Of a stretch of 64,000 bases of DNA, positions 12,035 through 22,937 are shown piece after piece. Under the pieces are notes generated by a model that was not told the origin of the DNA, searched no databases, and worked only from the letters and a program-made list of their open reading frames with translations. How positions within the stretch are numbered: the first letter of the stretch is position 1; each line of letters starts with the position of its first letter. A program made the translations under genes and the position numbers. This DNA comes from Helichrysum umbraculigerum (lineage: Eukaryota; Streptophyta; Magnoliopsida; Asterales; Asteraceae), in NCBI GenBank assembly GCA_949592205.1, contig CATIUR010000006.1:8387001-8451000 (forward strand), given 5' to 3'.

Positions 12035-13632
12035 GTCAGCCAAGTGAACGGCCTCTGAGTTGCATTTCTCCCAGTTAATCGTTCCAAAACGTAAACCTGA
12101 AATCTAGCAAAATTCTCTTCGTCCAAACTTCACGCAGTGACCCCCAACGTTATATATGACGTGTGTTAAGTTGCAATATAAATAATAACAAGTTTTAAAT
12201 AAAGGAAATACTAGAATTAACTATAACACAATACAGGCAAGAATAACCTGATCATATAGTATAGCTTTTTAAAGTAAGTCCGAGTCGAACACAGGGAAAA
12301 CGTAATAAAAAAATAGTTAATCTTTAAATTATAAACAATTAAATTACAGATAAAAGGGTGGCGTTTTAGTTCCGTGCGAACAATTTAATTAATACGAATA
12401 GAAAAGAAGTAATTAAAATGATAAAAGGAATTTCAGATAATTATCAGGAATAAAGAAACATGTATTTACTTAGAATAGTTATTATTGAATTCAGGTTTTC
12501 CAGATATGTTTATTAAACTGTTAATCCTTGATTATGGGAATTAAACAAATATAACTAGCTCATGTTAAGGTTACTAATCATAATAAGTTTTACCTTAATA
12601 CTAGATTCTCTTGAATAACACCAGAAATTACTCTTGCGTGCATTATTAACATAAAACTTATTCAATTAATACTTTCACAAACTATTAAGATTTATTCTAA
12701 CAACTTCGAATTACCCGTTGCTGTTAAATTACATATTAATAATTCATATCACTTATTAGTTATCAATTGCTATTATCTTAACCAAGTATCATTACAAAGT
12801 CTTGCCACAATCAATTAATAAATTACTTAATTGCAGATAATTGATTAACCTAAACCAGGCCTAGTAAATATAATCAACCACGTTAAGTAACAATCAAACA
12901 CATATATAAATAATATGGATCTTTGAATAAACTTAATAATATTCATAATCAAAAATTAACATAAACATATCTTTTAAACCTTCATTCAATAATCATTCAT
13001 CTAAGTAAATACAATTAGAATACTAGCTCATGTTTAATGTAATCAAAATCAGATCTAGAAACATGTTATTACACATAGAAAATAAAAAAGATAAGAATCA
13101 AACCAATAAACCGAACGAGTCTTCGTTAGGGTTGAAAACCTTCAAACCCTAGCTTCTTTGCCCTTCAAATCGACCTTGAAACGACCTAAAACCCTAAAAA
13201 CCGACTTTGGTTTCGTATTTTCGTATATCAAAACGTCTGACTTTGGCCTCTATTTATACTTGAAAAATCGAGTTTTAACCGCCGGCTAAATGCTTTAGCC
13301 ACCGGTCGGGTTAACTTTTTGTCCATGATACCCGGTTGTAAACCGCGCCTTTCACCACCTTCCATATCTAGCTTTTGACCGCCGGCTAAATCGAAATTCC
13401 AGAACATTCTCAATCCGGGCTTCTTCAATATTTTGGGCTTTTAAACTTATTTAATTTGGATCAATTCTTCTTTCTTGGCCCAAATTCATATAAATACGAA
13501 TTTAATCTTCATTTTAGGCCCGATTCTTCATCTCTTTTTATTTCTTCTTTATTTTCTTCATTTTCTTCTATTTTCTTCTATCTTTTCTTCAATCAAAAAC
13601 TCTATTCTGCAAATATTAATCAAATCAGTATC
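12035..13632 (-). other. Unassigned AT-rich repeat with minus-strand promoter-like segment
   Basis: No coding sequence recognised. The minus strand has a TATA box (AGTATAAATAGAGG, 13247-13260). Immediately upstream lie three copies of a TTTAGCCGGCGGT-like palindrome (13277-13290, 13294-13312 diverged, 13374-13390). The sequence downstream (13200 to 12035) is AT-rich with no ORF. I read it as part of an unidentified LTR element into which the copia element inserted at 13637/33279. Confidence 0.4.
13247..13390 (-). promoter_or_regulatory. TATA box with upstream GCCGGCGG palindromes
   Basis: TATAAATA on the minus strand, with AGCCGGCGGT-type motifs starting about 17 bp upstream. The arrangement resembles the copia LTR promoter. 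Confidence 0.45.
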
Positions 13633-13903
13633 TATAATGTAGGTTCCGTATACGGACCAAATCGAGTAGCTTAAACTTGTCTATAAAAGCGGAAATTAAA
13701 CACACAAGATATGCTAGATGTTCACAAGTAAATGACCAAAACACAAGTGTATAACTTTGTATATAAAGAGATGGTAACAATACATACACTTTGACAAACA
13801 CACTATAATCAAAATAACACAAACTATTATTTTTCTCTCTGAGTTTGGAGGTGTTATGTGTGTGTTTTGTGTTGAGGCTTGCCAAACAGAAACTGGCGAG
13901 TTT

Positions 13904-13913
13904 CTATTTATAG
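13904..13913 (-). promoter_or_regulatory. TATA box of the copia LTR
   Basis: The sense strand reads GGCTATAAATAGAAAC. The nearest palindrome of the upstream array ends 17 bp away. The same site is at 33017-33026 in the other LTR. Confidence 0.75.
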
Positions 13914-13929
13914 CCTGGACCAAACAGTA

Positions 13930-14053
13930 TGCGACACAAGCTTTGTGTCGCATGAAGGCTTATGCGACATAAGCGTTGTGTCGCATGAGATGATTCTGCG
14001 ACACAAGCCTTGTGTCGCATAGAATGCTTCTGCGACACAGTGCTTGTGTCGCA
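13930..14053. repeat. Four phased 23-bp palindromes in copia U3
   Basis: Units at 13930-13952, 13963-13985, 13997-14019 and 14031-14053, with starts 33-34 bp apart. Each has arms TGCGACAYAA / TTGTGTCGCA (9-11 bp) around a 1-5-nt centre. The unit at 13997 has 11-bp perfect arms. The copy in the other LTR is at 33043-33166. Confidence 0.95.
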
Positions 14054-14165
14054 TGATAACAGAAACTGTAAATAAACTAGAACTTAAACAATTCAATACG
14101 TAATTACAATTTCGACACAATTACAGACTGAGACCAACTGACAGACACACATTGATGTACCAACA

Positions 14166-14178
14166 AACTCCCCCGTGT
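14166..14178 (-). other. Copia polypurine tract
   Basis: The minus strand reads ACACGGGGGAGTT immediately before the TGTTGG start of the 3' LTR. Confidence 0.75.
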
Positions 14179-14221
14179 CTTCAGCTTGGTCTTCGAAAAA
14201 TTCTTCAATTTTCTTCAGTCT

Positions 14222-14472
14222 TCAAACCCATCCAGGTGGAAAGTTTCCACCAGCGTGTATGCCGTAGGTGAAGCATATATCAACAATTTTCTGAAATCGT
14301 TTCGCTAAAACAGAGTTGAACTCGTTTCCTGGATTGTAGCGAATCCGATTGTCGAATAGCTTCTTCATGTCATCTCTTGACAGATTAATCAAGCTCATTG
14401 GGTCAAATATTCGGAAGTTAGCTTTTCGTAGACCTCACAAAGATCCTGTCTGAGGCTCTGAATCTGGTATTC
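14222..14472 (-). pseudogene. 3' remnant of the copia third ORF beyond the gypsy insertion
   Basis: This is the continuation of the ORF that starts at 23660, beyond the inserted chromovirus. From about 14438 to 14222 one frame reads ANFRIFDPMSLINL, then KKLFDNRIRYNPGNEF and FTYGIHAGGNFPPGWV before a TGA. That looks like genuine protein sequence. The frame carried over directly from the upstream part ends about 60 nt after the junction, so the tail also seems to hold a frameshift, or it was joined differently (for example by splicing). Function unknown. Confidence 0.5.
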
Positions 14473-14477
14473 ATTGG

Positions 14478-16350
14478 TGTAACATCCTCTCTTCTGGTCT
14501 GGTAATTTCTAATTTTAAATTAATATATTTTATTGTATTGGAAATTATTTGATATTATTTGTTTATTTGCGAAACTTAGTTAAATAAGCCTCAGGACTTA
14601 TTGTGCTTAGTAAATTATTGATTGTTTTAATTTACTATAGTCGACGGTGCAATAAAAGAAGTTTCTCGCAAATGGTTTTTAGGTTCCAGACATTAGATTA
14701 AAAAGGGACTAGTTTTAAGTGGATGCGGGTCGGTGTAAAATGTGAGCCGACTTATATAGTTTCCTTTTTAGGAAAGTTTCTTTACTTTCCATTTTTAGAA
14801 ACAAAACCCTAAAACTTCAAAACCTTTAAAATCTTTGCAAACAAGCTTTGAAACAAGTGATTTTGAGCTGATTGATCTTGATTTTAGCTAGTAAATCATC
14901 ACCACCAACTTGTTTTTAGTTCTAAGTGGTAAGTTTTGATTTTTGTTAATCTATACTTTGAGTGAATACATGTGTTTGATGATCTTGATGTTATGGTATG
15001 TTATAACATGTTTAAATGATGCTATATGAGTGAATATATGCTACTGAAATCGAGTTTGTGGTTTATATGTTGTGATTTGTTTGCTGAGTTTCTGCCATAG
15101 CTGAACTGGGTATCCCCTGTACGTCGGTTGAACCCGGCGGGTTTCACCTGTACCCGGCGGGTTGTATGCCTAAACCGGGGACCCGGCGGTTAAAACCCGT
15201 ACCCGGCGGCTCCTATAGCCTTTAAAACGTGATTAAGTTCTGTTACCGCAACTTTTAATTCACCCGGTGGCTTATTCATGTGAACCGGCGGGTTGTAGGT
15301 GGAAGCCGGCGGCTTCCCTAGTGAAGCCGGCGGCTTCCCTAGTGAAGCCGGCGGCTTGGGGTGTGTTTCAGCAAATGTTTTGTTTAACTTTTAAGACTTG
15401 TTCTAACTTGTTGTTTGCAATGTAAATTGTACTTATTAGCATAATAATACATGATAGTTGTTGTATTTAGGAACTTATGATATTTGTAATGTTAATTGAG
15501 TTAAGTTCCTAATGATTTAAATTGACGTGATTCAAGTGTTACGATCTTGATTTCTAACTTCTACCTGATTGTTGATTCTCAGATAAACAAAGAGCTCAGC
15601 GAGATAAGACAGCTGAGTAAGTGAAACGAGATAATCAGGTGAGTGGATTTGAAAATCACAGTTTGATTTGGTTGTGTCAGTTTGATTTCAATCAGTAATT
15701 ATAGGATTACTATTGATAGTATGTTAACCTTGAAATGATATGCCATTTGATTGGTTGTTTGTTGAACATTGAATTGAAATGTATAATCCAGAGGTCAACT
15801 AGATTATTGGTTGGACTTGATTGCTAATGTTGGTCAACACAGGGTTGCGTACATGTGTTGATGGAGATTAGCATTTAGTTAGCGGTTAATCACTGTTTTG
15901 GCCTACAGTTGATGTAAGTGTTCTGATGGGGCCACCCGGCACAGGGTCCTTAGGAACCACCGTTCCTCTTGACGATATTTGTTGCATTATTGATTGTGAA
16001 CAGATTGCTAGCTAAATTGAATTGTAGTTGATTATTCATTCACTTAGCTTCGTGCTAATCCCTCAATTTACTTCCTGCAGGTGATGTATATTATGTGGGT
16101 AGTCAGGAAGGATGTTTTGATGCTGGGAATGTTTGAAACTTGCAACTCTGATCCAGTTTGTAATAAATAATGTTTTATAGTATATAATGCCCCGGGTTTG
16201 TAAACATGTTAATTATGGTTGTTTAGTAGTTAAACATATTGTACAAAGGGTTGCGAAAATTTCTAGCAGGTTTTAATAGAATATGTATTTCAAGTAGTCG
16301 CTTCCGCCAGACTTAATATTATATTGTTGTATTAAATGAGGGGCGTTATA
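14478..16350 (+). repeat. Chromovirus 5' LTR
   Basis: Starts TGTAACATCC, ends GGGGCGTTATA. Contains a TATA-like CTTATATAG (14751-14759), a consensus 5' splice site GGTAAGTTT (GT at 14939), a CCGGCGG palindrome array (about 15118-15359) and an acceptor-like TTACTTCCTGCAG (ends 16080). Confidence 0.95.
15118..15359. repeat. ACCCGGCGGGT / AAGCCGGCGGCTT palindrome array
   Basis: At least nine CCGGCGG or close variants in 240 bp. The best forms are odd palindromes: ACCCG-G-CGGGT and AAGCCG-G-CGGCTT. The last three lie in 21-bp tandem units; the downstream LTR (about 21720-21940) has one unit fewer. Confidence 0.9.
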
Positions 16351-16353
16351 AGT

Positions 16354-16365
16354 TGGTATCAGAGC
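16354..16365 (+). other. Primer-binding site of the chromovirus
   Basis: TGGTATCAGAGC, initiator tRNA-Met type, 3 nt after the LTR end. Confidence 0.9.
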
Positions 16366-16526
16366 AAGAGTTTGGGGCAATTGAATATGATTGTATGTTC
16401 AATCCTAAACTTTGATTGTGTTGTGTCAAACATTCTTGGGAATGGGATTATGTACTGAATGTGAATTGGTTAGTAGAATAGGTGCTAACGACTAATGATT
16501 TGTAAGCTGTTGTGGTGTTTACAGAT

Positions 16527-19500
16527 ATGGCGGATAACGAGCAACTACCTGTTAACCCTAATAATGCCTCAAGGCCTGAAGTTGCTGCTGAGACTCATGA
16601 TGACCGGAATGAGAATGCTGGTACTTCTTTCCATGCTAGAGAGGAGGCAGAAAGGGATCAGTATCTGCTTCAATTGGAAGAGGAAAACCAAGTACTTAGA
16701 ATGTATAAACAACAAAAAGAGGCTGAATCATCTCATCCTGTGTTTGGTACGATTTCACCGCCAAAGCAAAAGGTGTGTTCCTTTAAAACCTTTATGAGCA
16801 GTAATCCGTCTGTGTATTCGGGTAGTACGAATCCTTCTGTAACTATGGATTGGCTAAGAGACGTTGAAAAGAAATTTGAAGTCTGTCAATGTGAGGAAGA
16901 ACTGAAAGTTCCTTATGCAACTCAACTGTTAAAAGGAGCAGCTATGAATTGGTGGGATTCGATTACTTCTGTATTATCTTCTTTTCAGAAAGCTTCTATC
17001 CGATGGTCTGACTTTCGTAACGAAGTTTGTAAACAGTATTGTTCAAACTATGATATAGCTCGGATTAGAAAAGAGTTTATGGATTTGCAATTAACTGATA
17101 AAATGTCAATGGATGATTTGATAAATCAGTTTACAGAGAAACTTAGATTTGTTCAGCAGTGGGTTCCTGATGAGAGAACTCAAATAGAACAGTTTGTGGG
17201 TACTTTACCTAATCATTATCGAACTTCAGTAAGATTAGCGAGCTCTCTTCCTCAAGCTTTCATGTTAGCTCGATCTGTTGACAGTGATTTGAAACCTCAA
17301 CAAGTACCAAGTAAAGAAATAGTTTCTCAGAAATCTAGGAGTGAATCTACGGGTAAAGGTAAGCAACGGTGGCAAGGAAATCAGCAGGGTAAGAAACAAG
17401 AAAGTCGTGGTGGTACTTCTGATCGTCCCAATTGGTGTATTAAGTGTAGAGCTAGACATTTTGGGCCGTGTACTGTGCAAACCACTAGATGTGTGAAATG
17501 TGGCGTGATTGGTCATGAAGCCAAAGATTGTGTTTTTCCTACTTATGTGTGCTGGAATTGCCATAAGGAAGGTCATCGTGCAAATCAATGTTCTGAGGCT
17601 AAGAGACAGGGTTCGGGGACAGTTGTTGGTTCATCAGCTTCTTCCGGTCAGAAGCGGAAGACTCCGCCATCTGCAGTTAGTAGGGCTTTTCAAATGACAG
17701 TTGATGAAGCTGTTCATACAGATGACGTGATCACGGGTACTTTCCTTGTAAATTCTGTACCAGCTCGTGTTTTGTTTGATTCTGGTGCAAATTGTTCGTT
17801 TGTATCTATGTACTTCTGTGATAAGTTGAAAATGATGCCTACTGTGATAACAAACCCAGTTGAGGTAGAAATAGCTAGTGGCAAATCGGTTCCTGTTACC
17901 ACCTCGGTAATTGGAGCTAGTATTATGATAGATAGCCAGACTTTTCCAATTTCCTTTCTGTTGATGCCAATTGCTAGTTTTGATGTGATTATTGGTATGG
18001 ATTGGTTAAGTCAGTATAAAGCAAGCATAGATTGCCACAATAAGCTGATTAGAATTCCAATCTCTGAAAAGTCATATGTCGTGGCTCGAGGAGAACGGGA
18101 TAATGTTTGTATACCTTTGATTAGTATGATGAAAGCTAGGAAATCTTTGTCCAAGGGCTGTGAATCGTATCTAGCTTACGTGATTGATGCTAAGTTAGAA
18201 AAGAAATCCCTTTCTGATGTACCGGTTGTTTCTGAGTATCCGGAAGTATTCCCTAATGAATTACCTGGTTTACCACCGGTTAGGGAGGTTGAATATCAGA
18301 TTGATCTTGTTCCTGGCTCTTCACCTATAGCTAAAACCCCTTATAGATTAGCTCCATCTGAGATACGTGAAATGATGAATCAGATACAGGAGTTGTTGGA
18401 TAAAGGGTTTATTCGGCCTAGTTCTTCTCCCTGGGGTGCACCTGTTCTGTTTGTGAAAAAGAAAGATGGGTCTTTTAGAATGTGCATTGATTATAGGGAA
18501 TTGAATAAACGGACAGTAAAGAATAAATATCCTCTGCCCCGGATAGATGATTTATTTGATCAGTTGCAGGGATCTTCATTTTATTCAAAGATTGATTTGA
18601 GGTCAGGTTATCATCAAGTTCGTGTTCGGGATTGTGATATTCCAAAGACTGCATTTAGAACCAGATATGGTCATTTTGAATTTCTAGTTATGCCTTTTGG
18701 TTTGACGAATGCTCCCGCAGTTTTTATGGATTTGATGAACCGTGTTTGTCGACCTTTTCTTGATAAATTTGTGATTGTGTTTATCGATGACATTTTGGTA
18801 TATTCTAAATCCGAATCAGAGCATGGAATGCATTTGAGGTTGGTATTGGAAACCTTAAAGAGAGAACACTTGTATGCAAAGTTTTCTAAATGTGAATTTT
18901 GGATTCGGGAAGTACAGTTTTTAGGTCATATTATTTGTAATGATGGTGTTAAAGTTGATCCTTCGAAAATTGAAGCTGTTATGAATTGGAAAGCTCCGAA
19001 GTCGGCTTCAGAAATAAAAAGTTTTCTTGGTTTGGCGGGTTATTACCGGAAATTTATTAAAGACTTTTCTAAAATTGCCGGTTCGTTGACTAAACTAACC
19101 CGTAAGGATGAAAAGTTTATATGGACTGAACAACAGGAAACAGCTTTTCAGACTCTGAAACAGTTGTTATGTCAGGCTCCTGTGTTAGCATTGCCAGATG
19201 GGTCCGATGATTTTATTGTTTATTGTGATGCATCGATTGCTGGTTTGGGTTGTGTTTTAATGCAGCGAGATCGTGTGATTGCTTATGCTTCTCGTCAGCT
19301 CAAACCTCATGAAAGAAATTATCCTACCCATGATTTAGAACTTGCAGCAGTTGTGTTTGCTTTAAAAATCTGGAGGCATTACTTGTATGGTACCAAATGT
19401 GTTATTTGTACAGATCACAAGAGTCTTCAGTATATATTTTCGCAGCAAGAGTTGAATATGCGTCAGAGAAGATGGTTAGAGCTAATCAAAGACTATGATT

Positions 19501-21068
19501 GTGAGATTAAATACCATCCAGGGAAAGCCAATGTGGTTGCTGATGCTTTAAGCCGCAAGGTGACTTCTGATCGAGTTTATTTTATGCGTTTAGAAGTTTC
19601 TTCTGATTTGGTGGCTCAGATAAAAGCTGCACAGTTAGAGGCTTTGTTAGATCATAATTTGAAATCTGAAATTATGTTGAATCGAAAGGAATTGTTATTG
19701 GATGATTCGAGAGGATTAAAAACCTTTCAGTCTCGTGTTTGGATTCCTTTGTTTGGGGGTCTTCGGGATGTTATTTTGAATGAAGCCCACAAGTCCAGAT
19801 TGTCTGTACATCCGGGAAGTACTAAAATGTATAATGACTTGAAACCTTTGTATTGGTGGCCTACAATGAAGATGGATGTAGCAAGGTTTGTTAGTTCTTG
19901 TCATATTTGTTCTCAAGTGAAAGCTGAACACCAGAAGCCGTATGGGTTGTTGAAACAGCTTGAGATTCCTGAATGGAAGTGGGAACATTTGACTATGGAT
20001 TTTGTTACCAAACTGCCTAGAACTGTCCGTGGAAATGACATGGTTTGGGTTATTGTTGATCGATTGACCAAGAGTGCTCATTTTCTAGCTACCAGTGAAA
20101 CTGCATCTCTGAGTAAGCTTGCACAGTTGTATATGAATGAGATTGTTACTCGGCATGGTATTCCGTTATCGATTGTATCTGATAGAGATCCAAGGTTTGT
20201 ATCTCATTTTTGGCAAAGTTTGCAGCATGAGTTGGGCACCAGAGTGAATCTTAGTACAGCTTATCATCCTCAAACAGATGGTCAGTCAGAACGTACGATT
20301 CAGACATTGGAGGATATGTTGAGAGCTTGTATTTTGGAGTATGGTGGTTCTTGGGATTCTCATTTACCATTGGTTGAGTTTGCTTATAATAACTCTTATC
20401 ATTCTAGTATTGGCATGCCTCCATATGAAATGCTATATGGACGCCGTTGTAGAACTCCAACTTGTTGGCTAGAGGCAGGTGAGAAACAGTTTGCAGGTCC
20501 AGATATTGTCCAAATGACAGCTGATAAAGTTACAGTGGCTCGTGAAAAGTTGAAAGCTGCACGTGATAGACAGAAACAATATGCTGATCCTAAACGTCGA
20601 CCAGTTACTTTTGTTGAAGGTGAACTTGTTTACTTGAAAGTTTCGCCTTGGAAGGGAGTAATTCGGTTTGGGAAACGTGGCAAATTGGCTCCTCGATATA
20701 TTGGACCGTTTAGAATTCGACAGATTGTTAATGATCAGTCTGTTACATTGGATCTTCCTCCAGAGCTTGCTGGTATTCATGACACGTTTAACATTTGTTA
20801 TTTGAGGAAATGTAACGTTGAAGACCAGTCTCAGATTCTTCCTTTGAAAGATTTGAAAGTTGATCAAAGTCAAAAGTTAGTAGAAGAACCAGTTGAACTT
20901 CTTGACCGAAAAGTGACCAAACTTAGGAAGAAACAGATTCCCATGGTGTTAGTAAAATGGAAACATAGTTTAGGTGAAAACCTAACGTGGGAAACAGAGG
21001 ATAGTATGAGATCCAGATATCCTGGATTGTTTGATCGTGATGAGATTTCGGGGACGAAATCTTCTTAA
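16527..21068 (+). CDS. Chromovirus Gag-Pol polyprotein
   Basis: The first ATG is at 16527 (MADNEQ); the frame is open slightly upstream but without ATG. Residues below count from the in-frame GTG at 16512, giving 1,518 aa. Gag matrix/capsid region about 90-260. A short CX2CX3HX3C at 309-320 precedes two canonical CCHC knuckles (327-340, 347-360). Protease DSGA 423-426. RT with FIDD 757-760. RNase H with D906, E943, D968, D1011. Integrase zinc residues H1093/H1100 and C1130/C1133, catalytic D1163, D1224, E1260. GPF box near 1398. C-terminal chromodomain about 1458-1508 (LVKWKHSLGENLTWE), thought in this family to steer integration to particular chromatin. Everything needed for retrotransposition looks intact. 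Clade likely Tekay, moderately sure. Confidence 0.95.
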   Translation: MADNEQLPVNPNNASRPEVAAETHDDRNENAGTSFHAREEAERDQYLLQLEEENQVLRMYKQQKEAESSHPVFGTISPPKQKVCSFKTFMSSNPSVYSGSTNPSVTMDWLRDVEKKFEVCQCEEELKVPYATQLLKGAAMNWWDSITSVLSSFQKASIRWSDFRNEVCKQYCSNYDIARIRKEFMDLQLTDKMSMDDLINQFTEKLRFVQQWVPDERTQIEQFVGTLPNHYRTSVRLASSLPQAFMLARSVDSDLKPQQVPSKEIVSQKSRSESTGKGKQRWQGNQQGKKQESRGGTSDRPNWCIKCRARHFGPCTVQTTRCVKCGVIGHEAKDCVFPTYVCWNCHKEGHRANQCSEAKRQGSGTVVGSSASSGQKRKTPPSAVSRAFQMTVDEAVHTDDVITGTFLVNSVPARVLFDSGANCSFVSMYFCDKLKMMPTVITNPVEVEIASGKSVPVTTSVIGASIMIDSQTFPISFLLMPIASFDVIIGMDWLSQYKASIDCHNKLIRIPISEKSYVVARGERDNVCIPLISMMKARKSLSKGCESYLAYVIDAKLEKKSLSDVPVVSEYPEVFPNELPGLPPVREVEYQIDLVPGSSPIAKTPYRLAPSEIREMMNQIQELLDKGFIRPSSSPWGAPVLFVKKKDGSFRMCIDYRELNKRTVKNKYPLPRIDDLFDQLQGSSFYSKIDLRSGYHQVRVRDCDIPKTAFRTRYGHFEFLVMPFGLTNAPAVFMDLMNRVCRPFLDKFVIVFIDDILVYSKSESEHGMHLRLVLETLKREHLYAKFSKCEFWIREVQFLGHIICNDGVKVDPSKIEAVMNWKAPKSASEIKSFLGLAGYYRKFIKDFSKIAGSLTKLTRKDEKFIWTEQQETAFQTLKQLLCQAPVLALPDGSDDFIVYCDASIAGLGCVLMQRDRVIAYASRQLKPHERNYPTHDLELAAVVFALKIWRHYLYGTKCVICTDHKSLQYIFSQQELNMRQRRWLELIKDYDCEIKYHPGKANVVADALSRKVTSDRVYFMRLEVSSDLVAQIKAAQLEALLDHNLKSEIMLNRKELLLDDSRGLKTFQSRVWIPLFGGLRDVILNEAHKSRLSVHPGSTKMYNDLKPLYWWPTMKMDVARFVSSCHICSQVKAEHQKPYGLLKQLEIPEWKWEHLTMDFVTKLPRTVRGNDMVWVIVDRLTKSAHFLATSETASLSKLAQLYMNEIVTRHGIPLSIVSDRDPRFVSHFWQSLQHELGTRVNLSTAYHPQTDGQSERTIQTLEDMLRACILEYGGSWDSHLPLVEFAYNNSYHSSIGMPPYEMLYGRRCRTPTCWLEAGEKQFAGPDIVQMTADKVTVAREKLKAARDRQKQYADPKRRPVTFVEGELVYLKVSPWKGVIRFGKRGKLAPRYIGPFRIRQIVNDQSVTLDLPPELAGIHDTFNICYLRKCNVEDQSQILPLKDLKVDQSQKLVEEPVELLDRKVTKLRKKQIPMVLVKWKHSLGENLTWETEDSMRSRYPGLFDRDEISGTKSS

Positions 21069-21079
21069 GGGGGGGAGAG
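21067..21079 (+). other. Chromovirus polypurine tract
   Basis: AAGGGGGGGAGAG ends one base before the 3' LTR (TGTAACATCC at 21081). Confidence 0.85.
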
Positions 21080-21080
21080 T

Positions 21081-22932
21081 TGTAACATCCTCTCTTCTGG
21101 TCTGGTAATTTCTAATTTTAAATTAATATATTTTATTGTATTGGAAATTATTTGATATTATTTGTTTATTTGCGAAACTTAGTTAAATAAGCCTCAGGAC
21201 TTATTGTGCTTAGTAAATTATTGATTGTTTTAATTTACTATAGTCGACGGTGCAATAAAAGAAGTTTCTCGCAAATGGTTTTTAGGTTCCAGACATTAGA
21301 TTAAAAAGGGACTAGTTTTAAGTGGATGCGGGTCGGTGTAAAATGTGAGCTGACTTATATAGTTTCCTTTTTAGGAAAGTTTCTTTACTTTCCATTTTTA
21401 GAAACAAAACCCTAAAACTTCAAAACCTTTAAAATCTTTGCAAACAAGCTTTGAAACAAGTGATTTTGAGCTGATTGATCTTGATTTTAGCTAGTAAATC
21501 ATCACCACCAACTTGTTTTTAGTTCTAAGTGGTAAGTTTTGATTTTTGTTAATCTATACTTTGAGTGAATACATGTGTTTGATGATCTTGATGTTATGGT
21601 ATGTTATAACATGTTTAAATGATGCTATATGAGTGAATATATGCTACTGAAATCGAGTTTGTGGTTTATATGTTGTGATTTGTTTGCTGAGTTTCTGCCA
21701 TAGCTGAACTGGGTATCCCCTGTACGTCGGTTGAACCCGGCGGGTTTCACCTGTACCCGGCGGGTTGTATGCCTAAACCGGGGACCCGGCGGTTAAAACC
21801 CGTACCCGGCGGCTCCTATAGCCTTTAAAACGCGATTAAGTTCTGTTACCGCAACTTTTAATTCACCCGGTGGCTTATTCATGTGAACCGGCGGGTTGTA
21901 GGTGGAAGCCGGCGGCTTCCCTAGTGAAGCCGGCGGCTTGGGGTGTGTTTCAGCAAATGTTTTGTTTAACTTTTAAGACTTGTTCTAACTTGTTGTTTGC
22001 AATGTAAATTGTACTTATTAGCATAATAATACATGATAGTTGTTGTATTTAGGAACTTATGATATTTGTAATGTTAATTGAGTTAAGTTCCTAATGATTT
22101 AAATTGACGTGATTCAAGTGTTACGATCTTGATTTCTAACTTCTACCTGATTGTTGATTCTCAGATAAACAAAGAGCTCAGCGAGATAAGACAGCTGAGT
22201 AAGTGAAACGAGATAATCAGGTGAGTGGATTTGAAACTCACAGTTTGATTTGGTTGTGTCAGTTTGATTTCAATCAGTAATTATAGGATTACTATTGATA
22301 GTATGTTAACCTTGAAATGATATGCCATTTGATTGGTTGTTTGTTGAACATTGAATTGAAATGTATAATCCAGAGGTCAACTAGATTGTTGGTTGGACTT
22401 GATTGCTAATGTTGGTCAACACAGGGTTGCGTACATGTGTTGATGGAGATTAGCATTTAGTTAGCGGTTAATCACTGTTTTGGCCTACAGTTGATGTAAG
22501 TGTTCTGATGGGGCCACCCGGCACAGGGTCCTTAGGAACCACCGTTCCTCTTGACGATATTTGTTGCATTATTGATTGTGAACAGATTGCTAGCTAAATT
22601 GAATTGTAGTTGATTATTCATTCACTTAGCTTCGTGCTAATCCCTCAATTTACTTCCTGCAGGTGATGTATATTATGTGGGTAGTCAGGAAGGATGTTTT
22701 GATGCTGGGAATGTTTGAAACTTGCAACTCTGATCCAGTTTGTAATAAATAATGTTTTATAGTATATAATGCCCCGGGTTTGTAAACATGTTAATTATGG
22801 TTGTTTAGTAGTTAAACATATTGTACAAAGGGTTGCGAAAATTTCTAGCAGGTTTTAATAGAATATGTATTTCAAGTAGTCGCTTCTGCCAGACTTAATA
22901 TTATATTGTTGTATTAAATGAGGGGCGTTATA
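21081..22932 (+). repeat. Chromovirus 3' LTR
   Basis: Matches 14478-16350 apart from one 21-bp unit and about five substitutions. Ends GTTATA directly before the ATTGG duplication. Confidence 0.95.
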
Positions 22933-22937
22933 ATTGG

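Larger units (their letters stand above)
13638..14165 (-). repeat. Copia 3' LTR
   Basis: In sense it begins TGTTGGTACATC and ends GGAACCTACA. It contains a TATA box (13904-13913) and, directly upstream of it, four 23-bp palindromes (13930-14053). Confidence 0.95.
14478..22932 (+). mobile_element. Apparently intact Ty3/gypsy chromovirus inserted in the copia element
   Basis: 8,455 bp flanked by the perfect duplication ATTGG (14473-14477 and 22933-22937). The LTRs are 14478-16350 (1,873 bp) and 21081-22932 (1,852 bp). The 21-bp difference is one extra copy of a CCCTAGTGAAGCCGGCGGCT unit in the left LTR. Beyond that I saw five substitutions, so it is young. Primer site at 16354, polypurine tract at 21067-21079, and one uninterrupted Gag-Pol frame ending in a chromodomain. 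The LTRs start TG but end TA, not CA. It splits the copia third ORF. Confidence 0.97.

Noticed and set aside
13930..14053. Regular palindromes with spacers, resembling a CRISPR array
   Set aside because: Plant nuclear LTR context, palindromic units, only four copies, no cas genes; the same array is in both LTRs.
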